A stretch of DNA of 64,000 nucleotides from Temnopleurus reevesii (lineage: Eukaryota; Echinodermata; Echinoidea; Temnopleuroida; Temnopleuridae), in NCBI GenBank assembly GCA_036244855.1, contig BQKZ01001676.1, positions 6,628 through 70,627 on the forward strand, written 5' to 3'. The first letter of the stretch is position 1; every line of letters begins with the position of its first letter. A program made the position numbers and the translations under genes. Of the stretch, positions 10,593 to 21,460 are shown one piece after another. Below the pieces are notes generated by a model. The model saw nothing but the letters and a program-made list of their open reading frames with translations. It was not told the origin of the DNA and ran no database searches.

Positions 10593-10960
10593 CTGCTCCG
10601 ATTCGATAAAAAAATCATTTCGTGACGTTCAAAACTTGATCTTTAATTGTACTAAGTTACCACTTCTGCGCTAATTACTCGACAAACTCTTTGCTTAATC
10701 CGATAAGCCGTATCTCTCGACAGATTCCACCCATTATCATGGTGTTTGTAATCTATTTGTCTCTGTCCCATTCAAAGGCCCAACCTCCTTAAGTCCCCGC
10801 TAATCAGCCCGATAAGATTATTTCAAAAGCATTTTGTCTTTGTGCAGCTACTAGAACGCCAAAACTATGCCAAAGTCGGGATAAGCAGCTCTTGAACATG
10901 GTCCCATTCAGACTAGTAAACAATTATTATGTAAACTTATGAAAAGGGCTATTGTATAAG
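10593..10960. promoter_or_regulatory. Candidate cis-regulatory island (Otx/GATA-type motifs)
   Basis: This is a repeat-free stretch. TAATCC (10696-10701, an Otx-type site on the reverse strand) directly abuts GATAAG (10702-10707). A second TAATCA...GATAAG pair occurs at 10801-10816. Repeated homeobox/GATA pairs suggest an enhancer, but no orthologous comparison was possible. Confidence 0.35.
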
Positions 10961-10969
10961 CCAATATTT

Positions 10970-11225
10970 TAGCATTCAGATATTATCGTGACTTTGGACG
11001 AGTTTGACACATTGGCATGTTGTTATTTTCACGTTTTAGACACTGTGTGTACACATATGATTGTGTGAAAATTTTTGCAATGCCAAAACCACAAAATTAG
11101 CAAAAATAAAACCACCACAAAAATTTCAGCTTATATAATATTCTAATGTAATTCCCATTGTGTCATTTACTGTATAGGCGCCAAATCCATTAAGATTTAG
11201 TGCTCAATGTGCGATGCAAAATTTA
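10970..11225. other. Unassigned AT-rich sequence
   Basis: No gene or clear repeat can be read here. A block near 11020-11140 (TTGTTATTTTCACGTTTTAGA through CCACCACAAAAATTTCAG) resembles part of 2718-2850, so it may be a faded dispersed repeat. Confidence 0.4.
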
Positions 11226-11415
11226 TGAGTACTCTGTTCACTAAACTAATGTTGATCTTGACAACCTGAAAGCTTGCTCGATTCTTGCCTGACATAGCAT
11301 CAAGTTATGTATTCAAAATGGATTCCAAGTATTGTAGTTTAATTGTTACAAACTGGCCGAAGGAACATCACATTGGCCAAAAACATGCATAAATTTGAAT
11401 AATTAGTAAACCTTC
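11225..11415 (+). mobile_element. Family A MITE, diverged copy
   Basis: The copy has the internal blocks GATCTTGACAACCTGAAAGC, TTGCCTGACATAGCA, GATTCCAAGTATTGTAG and the right end ATAATTAGTAAACCTTCC. The left terminus is eroded (CACTAAACTAATG). Confidence 0.7.
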
Positions 11416-11424
11416 CTATTCTCT

Positions 11425-11625
11425 TTAAGTACCCCGTACCACAGGTTGTAATCCAAGGCTCTTTAGATTTTATTTATAAGAATAAAGGCATTGTAGAAAT
11501 GTAATTCTTTCAACTACATAATCACATACTGAAAGCATGGCGTTTTCAAAGTTTTCTAGATATGATCTTAATTTGAAAAAAAAAAGATATTCATAATTTT
11601 TTTATAATAGGTTAATCAATCATAA
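11425..11625. other. Unassigned AT-rich sequence
   Basis: There is an A run near 11576-11584 and no gene or recognised repeat. Confidence 0.5.
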
Positions 11626-11912
11626 TAATAGGTCCATTTATATAGCACAATCACGATTTATGCAATTCTTATACTCAACTGCGCTAGATACTAGGGACAT
11701 ACCATTACCCTGGTTATAATAGCAGAGCAAGCCACTCAGGTGCTCAAGCATTCCAAGGAATAAATTCCAGCCACGTACCCATTTTCACATGGGTTGAGTG
11801 CAGTACCATAGGGATGAATTTCTTGCTGAAAGAAATTAACGCCATGGGTGGGATTTGAACCGCCGACCTTCTAGTTGAAAGGCTAGTGTAAGAACTACTA
11901 CACCAAGACATT
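11625..11912 (-). mobile_element. tRNA-derived SINE, near full length, reverse
   Basis: It begins with the (ATA/AAT)n tail complement and TTTATATAGCAC, passes the body ATGAATTTCTTGCTGAAAGA, and ends in the head region with GGGATTTGAACC (complement of box B) and TACTACACCAAGACATTCC. It is diverged from the other copies. Confidence 0.8.
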
Positions 11913-11921
11913 CCTAAAGAG

Positions 11922-12397
11922 GAGGGTTTACTAATAGATGCAAATTTTATGCATACCTCTAACACAAAGGTTGTTCTTGACAACCCGAAAGCTTGCCCGA
12001 GGCTTGCCGGACATAGCAACTAGTAATGTATGCAAACTCGATTCCAAGTATTGTAGTCTTATTGTTATCAACCGGTCTATGGAATACTGTGTAACTATGT
12101 TAAATGCACATAAATTTGAATATACAGTCAAACCTGTCTACAGTGGCCACCCCAAGGGAAACAGAAAACGTGGCCACTGTAGACAGGTTGCCTCTATAGA
12201 CAGGTTCTATAACATGCATTTTCACCTGGAGGGAATCGACTTAAGTGGCCACTGTAGACAGGTGGCCTCTATAGACAGGTTCTATAACATGCATTTTCAC
12301 CTGGAGGGACTCAATCTATATGGCCACTATTGACAGGTGGTCACTATAGACAGTGGCCACTATAGACAGGTTTGGATGTATAAGTAAACCAGCCTAT
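11922..12397 (+). mobile_element. Family A MITE interrupted by a family E MITE
   Basis: The left end GGGTTTACTAATAGATGCAA, the core TTCTTGACAACCCGAAAGC and TTGCCGGACATAGCAAC, and the right end TAAGTAAACCAGCCTATT form one family A element. It is split just before its right terminus by the 254-bp family E element. The uninterrupted length would be ~220 bp. Confidence 0.85.
12125..12378. mobile_element. Family E MITE, 254 bp, nested in family A
   Basis: The ends are CAGTCAAACCTGTCTACAG on the left and the inverted ATAGACAGGTTTGGATG on the right, flanked by TA at 12123-12124 and 12379-12380. It contains two tandem ~73-bp modules with TGGCCACTGTAGACAGG, TAACATGCATTTTCACCTGG and neighbouring sequence. 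The TA duplication fits a Tc1/mariner-type element. Confidence 0.85.
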
Positions 12398-12629
12398 TGA
12401 AAATTACCACCTTGTCTGAATAGGTTTAGTCTATCAGTGCTTTAGCGCTTTCTTCTTATCATCAAACATCATTAAGATATGATTTATCACATCTTTATTT
12501 TGTAATTGAACGCCAGGATATTACAGGCAAATGGATGTTCAAAGTCTTTAATAAATACTCATAGACTATGTTTGTCTAGCAGTGTTGTAAATTATATTTG
12601 CAAAGATATGACAAGCCAATAACCTTCCA

Positions 12630-12830
12630 TGTATTTCAGAAATAAAACTATTGAAGGGGATTTACAGCACTCCCAAGCTGCGGATTTTTTTCCTTTTTTG
12701 AAATCAAGCCTTGTCAATCTTTTTTTTTGTCTATTTTCAAAGCCTGAAAGTACATATGTATTTCAGAAATAAAACTATTGAAGGGGATTTACAGCACTCC
12801 CAAGCTGTAGATTTTCTCCTTTTTTAAATT
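12630..12830. repeat. Tandem duplication, unit ~127 bp
   Basis: A ~70-bp block with ATTTCAGAAATAAAACTATT and GGGGATTTACAGCACTCCC occurs at about 12634 and 12760. The spacer between copies (AAGCCTTG...CTATTTTCAAAGC) has a further dispersed match at about 13880-13930. Confidence 0.8.
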
Positions 12831-14530
12831 AAAGAAGAATGAATCCTAGAGGATAATATACACCTATAAGAAAGGTATCATATACCACTACTAATCAGAC
12901 TGGATCAAGCTCTAAAATAAATTCAGGAAAGTGTAAATTTCCTGATGTTTTAGAACAGGTTTTCGTCTGCTATCACATTACAAGGGGGCTGCCATTTTGT
13001 TCTGAACAGATATTTCGACGTGGTCCATTGATATAATTTTCTGTGGCAAGGAAATATTCATGAAACTGTAAAACAGTTCAATCTTTGGCTAATAAAAGAA
13101 GTTATGTTGGAAAAAATGCGTGATAGGTGTCCAATATTTTAGTACGACTTATTAAAAACAATTCAGCCTTCAAATCATCTGTTTATACTACAGACACATG
13201 TTTTTAGTGGACTTGCCTGGCATAACAGAATTTCCTTTATTCAAAAAGCCTTCCAGGTATTGTATTATATTGTTTGAATACAGGTGAAAACGTAGCGTTT
13301 TGCCAAAGACCCTATAGAAGCACGAATGTATGACTTTAAAAGGCCACCCTGTACCGCAGATTTTTGTTTTTGTTCTGGTCTTCATCTGATTGTAAAACGC
13401 TATAGAAAGTGATATACAATGGTTTAAATAGCCAACCGATAATACAGATTCCTTTCTTTCATTTGTTTTGTTAAAAGGAAACTTGGACTCTACTCCGCAA
13501 AAACGTCATTACTCCGCAAAAACGTCACGTCCATGCCAATAAAAGACAATTCTAATGAACAACACTTTCTTTTTAAAAAAAATCCAGACCAGTTTTAAGA
13601 TATTGAAATATATGACCATATGTAAGGTATATTTTTATTCAAATTCTAAGCTTATATTTCGATCAAAGACGTTCTACTCGGGGATAACAAAATACTTTCT
13701 CGTATACCAAAAAACAAAATGGTAACCCAGGGTATTGCTAGCAGACGAAATCTTGGCTCAGAAAATGAAAATTTATCTCCTTATGCTGTTTTTTCGTGTA
13801 CAATAAAATATTCCATTAAATCGATAAATATTACACCTACTGAAATAAGTCAAATATATTTTTTGGGTTTCAAACCCCTTTAAGCCTTGCCAATCTTTTT
13901 TGTCTATTTTCAAAGCATGAAAGTACCTAAAAATAGTAGTTGGAGAGAAAAAAGAAGACTTTGAAACATTATTCATCATGTAATTTCAATGCGCCAATGG
14001 CACTGTATTTGACATGAACTTTTGAAGGGGAGAATGATTATTTAATTTAGGAGGACTTTTTTTTAATGTACAAATTGAATGCCATTAGGCAAGTATATAT
14101 AGGAGTAAGTGTTTATTTGACAATTTTCATTTTGTATTGTAAGTTTCAGTGTTTTGCTTGAAATCACAAATTTTGTTGTCAGCATCAAATATGAATTGTT
14201 GGTTCATTTTGTCCTTAATTAGATTCAATTCAATATTTATTTCACTCATAAAATGCATTAAAAAATACAAACATGTACAAGATAGAAAATACATACATAT
14301 AAAATGACATGTACAAATAGAAAACAAATAACAATAGAAGTAGAAGAATGCAAATATGGGTGGGGAACAAGATTAAAAGATCTATTTAAGATCTTGATTG
14401 CATGACCCCATTGCAGAAATAATATTTCTTATAATTGCAAAACGGAAAGTATAATAAAAGTAGGAAGATGGCTCCTTTTGTCATACCAGTAAACCTTTAT
14501 TCCTTCATCTTAAATGTAATGAAGGTGCTA
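12830..14530. other. Unassigned AT-rich sequence
   Basis: I see no gene. Small items are a doubled ACTCCGCAAAAACGTCA near 13493-13526, the dispersed block at 13880-13930, and a T-rich/A-rich stretch at 14220-14340. Open frames of 65-68 codons (13188-13385, 13773-13979, 14127-14327, all minus) have no recognisable domain. Confidence 0.5.
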
Positions 14531-14534
14531 ACCA

Positions 14535-14940
14535 TTCTGAAATGAGCATGAGGCAAAATTAGAATGTGAATAACACAACAGCTGAACAAGAGTGAGAAAA
14601 AGTATGACACAATAACCATTCTCTCGGCCATTCATTTGTGATGAAAGCCTTGAATAGGCAGGTTTACTAATAGATGAAATTTTATGCATACCTTTAACAC
14701 AAAGGTTGTTCTTGACAACCCTTAATCTCTCCCGAGGCTTGCCCGACATAGCAACAAGTAATGTCTGCAAACTGGATTCCGAGTATTGTAGTCTTATTGT
14801 TATCAAACGGTTTGAGGAATACCACGTGACTACGTTCAGTGGCAAGAAAAGCACATAAATTTGAATATATAAGTAAACCTGCCTATTCATGTGAAAATAC
14901 ACCACATCCTGATCCATATTCTGCAACTACGATACTTAGA
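14535..14940. mobile_element. Family B MITE split by a family A MITE
   Basis: The left part (CATTCTGAAATGAGCATGAG, then GTGAATAACACAACAGCTGA and CTCGGCCATTCATTTG) and the right part (TTCATGTGAAAATACACCAC, then CATATTCTGCAAC) align to single units of the family B satellite. The join falls inside the otherwise continuous CCTTGAATTCATGTG-like sequence. Confidence 0.75.
14657..14883 (+). mobile_element. Family A MITE, complete, nested in family B
   Basis: The ends are GGCAGGTTTACTAATAGATG and the inverted ATATAAGTAAACCTGCC, 227 bp in all. The flanks read AAT-A on the left and TAT on the right, so the duplication is TA, or AT if the element is one base longer at each end. This is the best copy for defining the family termini. 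Confidence 0.9.
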
Positions 14941-15157
14941 ATCCAGTTTGCCTTTATGTTGTACACTATTTGAATAAACATTCGGTTGGAAATATTCATG
15001 AGGTTTCAATCACTTTGTAAACAAACTTTTTTTTTCAGAAAAGGGCTTCTTTCTGTTTTCTGATTGATTTCAGATATTCAAGTGTTTGAATACTGTTTGC
15101 TAAACTAAAAAAGGTGTAGTAGGAACATGTTTTGGAGTATATTTTGAGAAGTGTTAA

Positions 15158-15300
15158 AAGAAGAGTCTACCCCAATAATAATTTTTTTTACAGGAGCACA
15201 AACAATATATGATTTTTTTCTCAAAGATTGTTTGTTCTGTTCATCTGGTTTTTCTGTTTCTGTTGAACAAATATCATTTTTCAGTCAATTTTTCTTTTTA
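15158..15300. mobile_element. TTAA foldback element, short deletion derivative
   Basis: The left end AAGAAGAGTCTACCCCAATA follows TTAA (15154-15157). The arms TTTTTACAGGAGCACAAAC and TTTCTGTTTCTGTTGAACAA are inverted partners, as in 57889-58277. The right terminus is eroded. Confidence 0.6.
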
Positions 15301-15590
15301 GACTTTATATCTAAATGTCTTTCATGACCACATGCTATGCAGAGATTTCAATAATGGAAGATCATACATGATTTATAACCAAACTTTTGAACAAATGAAT
15401 AACTAAATGAACAAACAAACCTTAAAAGTGATCTATAATACCAATGACTTCCTTTGCCCAAATTGAGAAAAAAAAATAGAAATGAAAAATGGGAAGAAAA
15501 CTAAGGTTGCTGCACTTGTAGCATTCAAAGTGTGTCCTTGAGTAGTGATGGATAATGGTAAATGGAGGAAAAAAAGGAGAAAAATTGCCT
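15300..15590. other. Unassigned AT-rich sequence
   Basis: No recognisable gene or repeat can be read between the deletion derivative and the island that follows. Confidence 0.5.
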
Positions 15591-16200
15591 CTTTATCTGG
15601 CTTTGCGGTTTCGAAAAGAGTGAGGAAATTGGCAGAATGAGGGGATAATAGTGCATCGTTGTGTTATCGTCATAAAGATATGACAATAGTACAGAGTGGA
15701 GTCTTTAAAAGTTGTTTTTGCGAGCAGAAGAGAATAGATTAGTGTAATAGTGAACTCCCAATAAAAGCTCTTAGTCCCACCTGTGCAGTTCCTTTGTTGG
15801 TTTGTGACAGGGCTGATCAAAGGGAATTAGCAAATCACATCAGTTTGGCGGACAAAAGCGACAAAGGATCTTGTTTTTTAATATCTATTCAATTCTACCT
15901 CGACTTTGTGTGGGGTGAGCTAACAAAAGTTTTTTTTTCCGAGGAGTTGTATTCATGAAAGTTGCAAACTGTCTCCCCTCTCAGAATTTCCCCCTTTGAG
16001 ATGAATAGGAGAATCAAGTTGGTTGATTGGCAAAATATTTTTAATTCTTTTCATCCTATTGTTGGGGACTCTCGCTCTATGCGAGCTATTTCTCGGCTAT
16101 TGAAAGGGGGCGGACAATGGGAGAGAATAGGGGAGCATTGGAGCGGTTCTGTCCTGGAAGTTTCTTTGAAGTAGGAGACAAAAGCGTGAAAAGTACAGAG
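15590..16200. promoter_or_regulatory. Candidate cis-regulatory island (TCF/LEF, SOX, E-box)
   Basis: This is a repeat-free, GC-richer stretch. Motifs seen are the E-box CACCTG (15778-15783), CTTTGTT (15792-15798), the TCF/LEF-type ATCAAAG inside TGATCAAAGGG (15816-15822), ACAAAGG (15861-15867), and a SOX-type ACAATGG (16114-16120) next to a GGGGGCGG box. Short frames on both strands (15593-15820, 15962-16174, 16097-16489) overlap each other and show no domain. Confidence 0.4.
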
Positions 16201-16299
16201 GTCTGAATTTGAAAGCAGGTGACAGGCTAGCCTCTGTAAAGATATTAGCCATGTCCACACTTGGAGTAAAATTTTTTAAGGTTTCAGAAACTTTTACAG

Positions 16300-17290
16300 T
16301 CATATGGAAGCTTACACGTGCAGGAAAAGATGAGTTCCTTAACTCGCCAAGACCTTTTGTTTTGGAGGAAAAAGCGAGAAGGCAAATTGTAAAAAAAAAT
16401 ATCACCTTGTTTAGGATGAGAAGGCGAATTGTACTACTTTGCCTTGGTGCCTTGTGAAGAACAAAAGAGCGAGAAGGTGATCCGTACAAACTCTCCCCTG
16501 CACATTGTTTAGGATGAGAAGGTGGGAAGGTAAATTGTACAACCTTGCCTCTGCGTCCTGTTTAAAAAGTGAAGGCGAGAAGGCAACTTGTCATTGGTGC
16601 CTTGACTTTGCTGAGAAGTTGAGAAGGTGTCCTGTACAATCTCGCCTTGGAGCCTTTATTGTGTAGAATGAAAAAGCAAGAAGATGACTTGTACAAACTA
16701 GCCTATGTGCCTTGTTTAAAAGGAGAAGGCGAGAAGGCAACTTGTCCCAACTCGCATTGGTGCCTTGATTTTGTCGAGAAGTAGAGAAGGTGACCTGTAC
16801 AAGCTCGCCTTGGTGCCTTAACGTAGGATGAGAAAGCAAGAAGGCGACTTGAACAAGCTCGCCTCTGCGCCTTGTTTAAAAGGAGAAGGCGAGAAGGCAA
16901 CTTGTCCCAACGTGCATTGGTGCCTTGACTTTGTCGAGAAGTTGAGAAGATTACCTTTACAAGCTCGCCTTGGCGCCTTAATGTAGGATGAGAAAGCAAG
17001 AAGGCAACTTGTACAAGCTTGCCTCTGTGTCTTGTTTAAAAAGTAAAGGCGAGAAGGCATTGGTGCCTTGAATTTGTCAAGAAGTTGAGGAGGTGACCCT
17101 TACAAGCTTGCCTTGGCACCTTTATTGTGTAGAATGAAAAATCAAGAAGACGATTTGTACAAACTCGCCTTGGCGCCTTGTCCAGGATGAGAAAGCGAGA
17201 AGGCTACTTGTACAAACTCGCACTGGGGCTTTGACTTAGTCGAGAAGGTGACACAAAGTCGCCTTCGTGCTGCATTTATCAGCTTCCGTA
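16300..17290. repeat. Minisatellite with 160-bp higher-order repeat of three ~53-bp subunits
   Basis: A GAGAAGGC...ACTTGTACAAGCTCGCC...GTGCCTTG motif repeats every ~53 bp. Three subunit types alternate (linkers TTGTCGAGAAG, TAGGATGAGAAAGC and TTTAAAAGGAGAAGG), giving a 154-160 bp higher-order unit with starts near 16571, 16725, 16885 and 17045. Because 160 is not a multiple of three, the minus-strand frames here (80-98 codons) recur in different frames. This argues against coding. Confidence 0.9.
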
Positions 17291-17950
17291 GGACTGGCGT
17301 AGTTCCTGCAACCTTAAAGTTTCAGCCCTTAGTGTGAACCCCACCATAATGAGCTCTGGATTGCAAAGACTTCCAATTCAAAGTGATCCCTTTTGATTAT
17401 AATAGCCAACCCCCCTCTTTTCTTCTCATCTCCTTTCAAATCCAAGCCATTGAATAACCACAAATAAGTCACAGAGCTTTATTAGTCAATGACGTTTTCA
17501 AAAGCTTGTTTGGTTCTAGTGTAACCCCAATTTTCTTTCTCCTTTTGTGAGGGCTCCCAGCCCTTTGCCTGCGTGCACACGCACAATCGGTTGAATCAAG
17601 TGGGGGTTGAATGCGATGAATAGGGGGAGAAGGATAGGAGAATGGAGTGAAAGAAAGAACGAGTAGGGGTGAAAAGAGGTGGGCCATTGTGGGGCTTGTT
17701 TGTGTGTGTTAACTACCTCCGAAAGAATACTCTTATCTTGTTGCACGAACAATAGGGCCCAATACACACAAAGCCGCCAGGCAGTTTCGATTGAGGGTTT
17801 CAATGGTTGTCGAAGAGGGTAGGGGGTATTGAACGGGGGCCGTCTCATCCGGAGGCCGCGTGGCCGGAGAGGTTTTTAGGCATAAAGGTCCTCTTGGTTT
17901 GATTGTTACACCTGGTGTATTATTGAGAATAGCAAGTGGTGTCTGTTGAT
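17290..17950. promoter_or_regulatory. Candidate cis-regulatory island (Runx, SOX, GATA)
   Basis: This is a GC-richer, repeat-free stretch. It contains a Runx-type AACCACA (17456-17462), SOX-type CCATTGT (17684-17690) and AACAATAG (17748-17755), and a GATA-type CTTATCT (17732-17738). The sharp rise in composition at 17825-17875 (GGCCGTCTCATCC, GGCCGCGTGGCCGG) is the strongest local GC peak. Minus-strand frames of 72 and 110 codons have no recognisable domain. Confidence 0.4.
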
Positions 17951-17985
17951 TTTATCCATTCAGCCACTACATGTATACACACAGA

Positions 17986-20440
17986 GAGATGCCAACTGTT
18001 CCAAAATATGGTTGAAGTTGAAATTAAGAATGTGACGAGCACAACAGCTGGACAAAGTATAGAGCAAACATGACAAAGATAACTCTACTCTCAGCCAATC
18101 ACTTGTAATGAAAGCCTTGAGTGCTTTGAATTCATATGAAAATACATGTACACATCATGCATATTTCAGAACGGTTAGCATTTCGCTATACAGCTTAGAC
18201 CAGATCTAAGGCTCAACTTGTTGATAGAGGAATGCACTTGATACTTGGTTGAAAAACCCTCAATGTACTAAAAGGAAGTTTTGACTAGAGCAGAGATGCC
18301 AACCGTTCCAGATTTTGCCTGAAGTCAATATTAAAATGTGACTAGCGTAACAGCTGGACAAAAGTTAGAGCAAATATGACAAAATAACTGTACTCTCGGC
18401 CGTTCACTTGTAATGAAAACCTTGAATTCATATGAAAATGCACCATGTGTATATTCCAGAATGGTTGGCATCTATAGAGCCTAGACTAGATTTAAGGATC
18501 AACATATTGATCGGGCAGTACACTTGGTATTTGGTTGAAAATCCCTCCAAACTACTTAAAATGTTATTTTGACTAGAGCAGAGATACCAACGATTCCAGA
18601 TTATGCCTGAAATCAAAATTAGAAAATGCATTCTCCTTCTCCAAAACAATTTTGTTTTACTGCTAAACACAAAATTGAGAACAAATGTGACAAATGTAAC
18701 TGTACTCTCAGCTATTCACTTGTAATGAAAGCCTTGAATTAATATGAAAATGAAACTTATGCATATGGCAGAATGGTTGGCATCTCTGTATATAGCCCAG
18801 GCTAGGTTTAGGGATCAACTTATTGATTGAGGAATAGACTTGACACTTGGTACTTGGTTGAAAATCCCTTCAACCTACTTTAAATGTTATTTTGACTAGA
18901 GCAGAGATGCTAACCGTTCCAGATGATGCCTTATAAATATTAGAATGTGACTAGCGCAACAGCTGGACCAAGTAGAGAGCAAACATGACAAATATAACTG
19001 TACTCTCAGCCATTCACTTGTAATGAAAGCCTTGAAAGCCTTGAATTCATATGAAAATATGTGCAATACATGTACACTTCAGGCATATTTCAGAACGGTT
19101 AGCATTTCGCTATGCAGCTTAGACCAGATCTAAGGCTCAACTTGTTGATCGAGGAATGCACTTGATACTTGGTTGAAAATCCCTCAAAATACTAAAAGGA
19201 AGTTTTGACTAGAGCAGAGATACCAACCATTCCAGATTATGCCTGAAGTCCATATTTAAAGGGGTACTATTATGAAAATACAAGTTGATCTGTATTGATG
19301 TATTATACCATTATCAATACCCTTTTCAGTGAAAGAGAGTCCAAATGTGTTTCATATATTTTTATAATATTTTTTCTTCATTTTTATATTGGCTTAGTTG
19401 GGAACGCCCCTAAAAATTTCTTTCAAATGTCAATCATGTTGTGACATCACAAGAGTCAAGTTTGTTCACCTTTCTAAATCATGTTTCAGAGCTGGTTCTG
19501 TAAGTTACAAAAGGAAATATGTGGATCAATGCAGGGATTTCAATTCAGGTGATTGTCCATGAAAGGGAATTGGAATGCGCAATCACCTCAATTGAAATAC
19601 CTGCATTGATCCACATATTTCCTTTTGTTATTTACAGAACCATCTCTGAAACATGATCTAGAAAAGGTGAACAAACTTGACTCTTGTGATGTCACAACAG
19701 GATTGACATTTGAAAGAAATTTGTAGGGGCGTTCTCAACTAAGCCAACATAAAAATGAAGAAAAAATATTATAAAATATATGAAACCCATTTGGACCCTC
19801 CTTCACTGAAAAGGGTATGGATAATGGTATAATACATCAATACAGATCAACTTGTATTTTCATAATAGTGGACCTTTAAATGTGACTCGCGCAACATCTG
19901 TACAAAATTGGGAGCAAACATGACAAAAATAACTGTACTCTCGGCCGTTCACTTGTAATGAAAACCTTGAATTCATATGAAAATGCACCATGTGTATATT
20001 CCAGAATGGTTGGCATCTATAGAGCCTAGACTAGATTTAGGGATCAACATATTGATCGGGCAGTACACTTGGTATTTGGTTGAAAATCCCTCCAAACTAC
20101 TTAAAATGTTATTTTGACTAGAGCAGAGATACCAACGATTCCAGATTATGCCTGAAATCAAAATTAGAAAATGCATTCTCCTTCTCGAAAACAATTTTGT
20201 TTTACTGCTAAAGTAAAACAAAATTGAGAACAAATGTGACAAATGTAACTGTACTCTCAGCTGTTCACTTGTAATGAAAGCCTTGAATTAATATGAAAAT
20301 GAACCTTATGCATATGGCAGAATGGTTGGCATCTCTGTATACAGCCTTGCCTATAGTTAGGGTTGAACTTATTGATTGGGGTATAGACTTGGTACTTTGT
20401 TGAAAATCCGTCCAAATACTAAAAGGAAGTTTTGACTAGA
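17986..20440 (+). repeat. Family B satellite array, ~300-bp unit, trimeric higher-order structure
   Basis: Units start with GAGATGCCAAC or GAGATACCAAC at 17986, 18293, 18581, 18903, 19217 and 20126. Each unit is a MITE-like half, bounded by GATGCCAACCGTTCCAGATT and its inverted partner TGGAACGGTTGGCATCTC, plus a ~110-bp spacer with TTGATCGGGCAGTACACTTG. Units are most similar to those three positions away (~920 bp, plus the inserted foldback), so the array is a trimer-based higher-order repeat. A 614-bp element interrupts the fifth unit. Confidence 0.85.
19261..19874. mobile_element. TTAA/TTTAAA foldback element, 614 bp, inside the satellite
   Basis: This is a near-perfect palindrome. The left arm (19261-19555) and right arm (19580-19874) are separated by a 24-bp loop (19556-19579). 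The ends are GGGGTACTATTATGAAAATA and TATTTTCATAATAGTGGACC. The flanks are TTTAAA on both sides (19255-19260 and 19875-19880), consistent with a TTAA target. It splits one family B unit, so it is younger than that unit. Confidence 0.9.
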
Positions 20441-20592
20441 GATGCAGGCAACTTTGAATGATCATAATTTCCAAGAATTTGGGGGGTTGAGATAAGTTCA
20501 TTCTTTTTTTTCCAAAGTTGTTTTTCTGTTGTAGTCAATTTTATTGCCTGATGACAAAATATATGTTCAACTTTTGAAAGAGGATGAGGATA

Positions 20593-20997
20593 TAGTCAAA
20601 CCTGTCTTAAGCCCCGGTCACATAGGACCCCAGAAGCAACACGATTCACCCTAACTCGTTTTTCTGAGGCAGTTAACTGTGAATTAACAAAGAGTCGGGG
20701 TGAATCGTGACCAGGGCTTTAGTGGCCACCTGTGTATAGCGACCATCTGTCTACAGTGGCTACCTAAATTGGTTCTCTCCCTATGAAGATGTGTATTATA
20801 GAACCTGTCTGGTTCACTTCAGAATAAAATGTGTGTTATAGAACTGATATATAGTGACAACCTCCCTATAGTGGCCACCTTCACTGGTTCAGTTCAGATG
20901 GAAATATGTGCTGTAGAACCTGGCTATAGAGGTCACCTGTGTACAGTTGCCACTATTTCTGTTTCCCTTGGGTGGCCACCATAGACAGGTTTGACTG
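20593..20997. mobile_element. Family E MITE interrupted by a family D hairpin
   Basis: The left end TAGTCAAACCTGTCTTA and the right end ATAGACAGGTTTGACTG are inverted partners flanked by TA (20591-20592 and 20998-20999). The body carries repeated GTGGCCACCT and TTATAGAACCTG modules. The family D insertion lies at its left end. Confidence 0.8.
20610..20718. mobile_element. Family D hairpin MITE, copy 3 (109 bp), nested in family E
   Basis: It starts AGCCCCGGTCACATAGGACC and ends GAATCGTGACCAGGGCT, with ~20 bp lost from the right stem. It is flanked by TTA at 20607-20609 and 20719-20721. The loop orientation matches copy 1. Confidence 0.85.
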
Positions 20998-20999
20998 TA

Positions 21000-21460
21000 A
21001 AAATACTTCAAAAGTCAGAATGCGGATTGAGTAGATCAATGTTGCTAGGTTTGACAAACATTGTAGTTTGTCCAACATAGCAATAATAAGAAAAAATTGT
21101 CTTGTTGCCCTCCATCTACCAACCATCTGAAATGGCACGACCTGAATTTTATTTTCACTTTTCACTAGAATAAAAAAAAAATTATTGTGAAATTAAAGAT
21201 AAATATTAAAATATGAAATGAAATCTGAAAAGTCATTTTCAGATGTTTTGGGCTATTTTTACTCATTGTAAAATCTTGTTTTCCTCATGAATTGTGCATT
21301 AAATTTAAAAAAAAATAAGTAGATGAAAAAATTTGTCTGACCTACTTTTTTTTCTAAAAAATGGCATTGGAGAGGCATCCAAAACAATTATTTTTGCATA
21401 AAGAAAAAAAAAGAGAAAAGTTCATAACTATTTTTTCAAAGGGTTGGTCAATTTGAGACA
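21000..21460. repeat. Family K dispersed repeat, copy 1
   Basis: Shared blocks with 25690-26300 and 52290-52610 are TTGCCCTCCATC, AAAAGTCATTTTCAGATGTTTTGG-like sequence, ACTCATTGTAAAATC and GTCTGACCTAC. No terminal inverted repeats are clear, so the class is unknown. Confidence 0.5.

Noticed and set aside
16591..17060. Three overlapping minus-strand frames of 80-98 codons with repeated motifs
   Set aside because: They derive from the 160-bp minisatellite. The period is not a multiple of three, so the same peptide appears in different frames.
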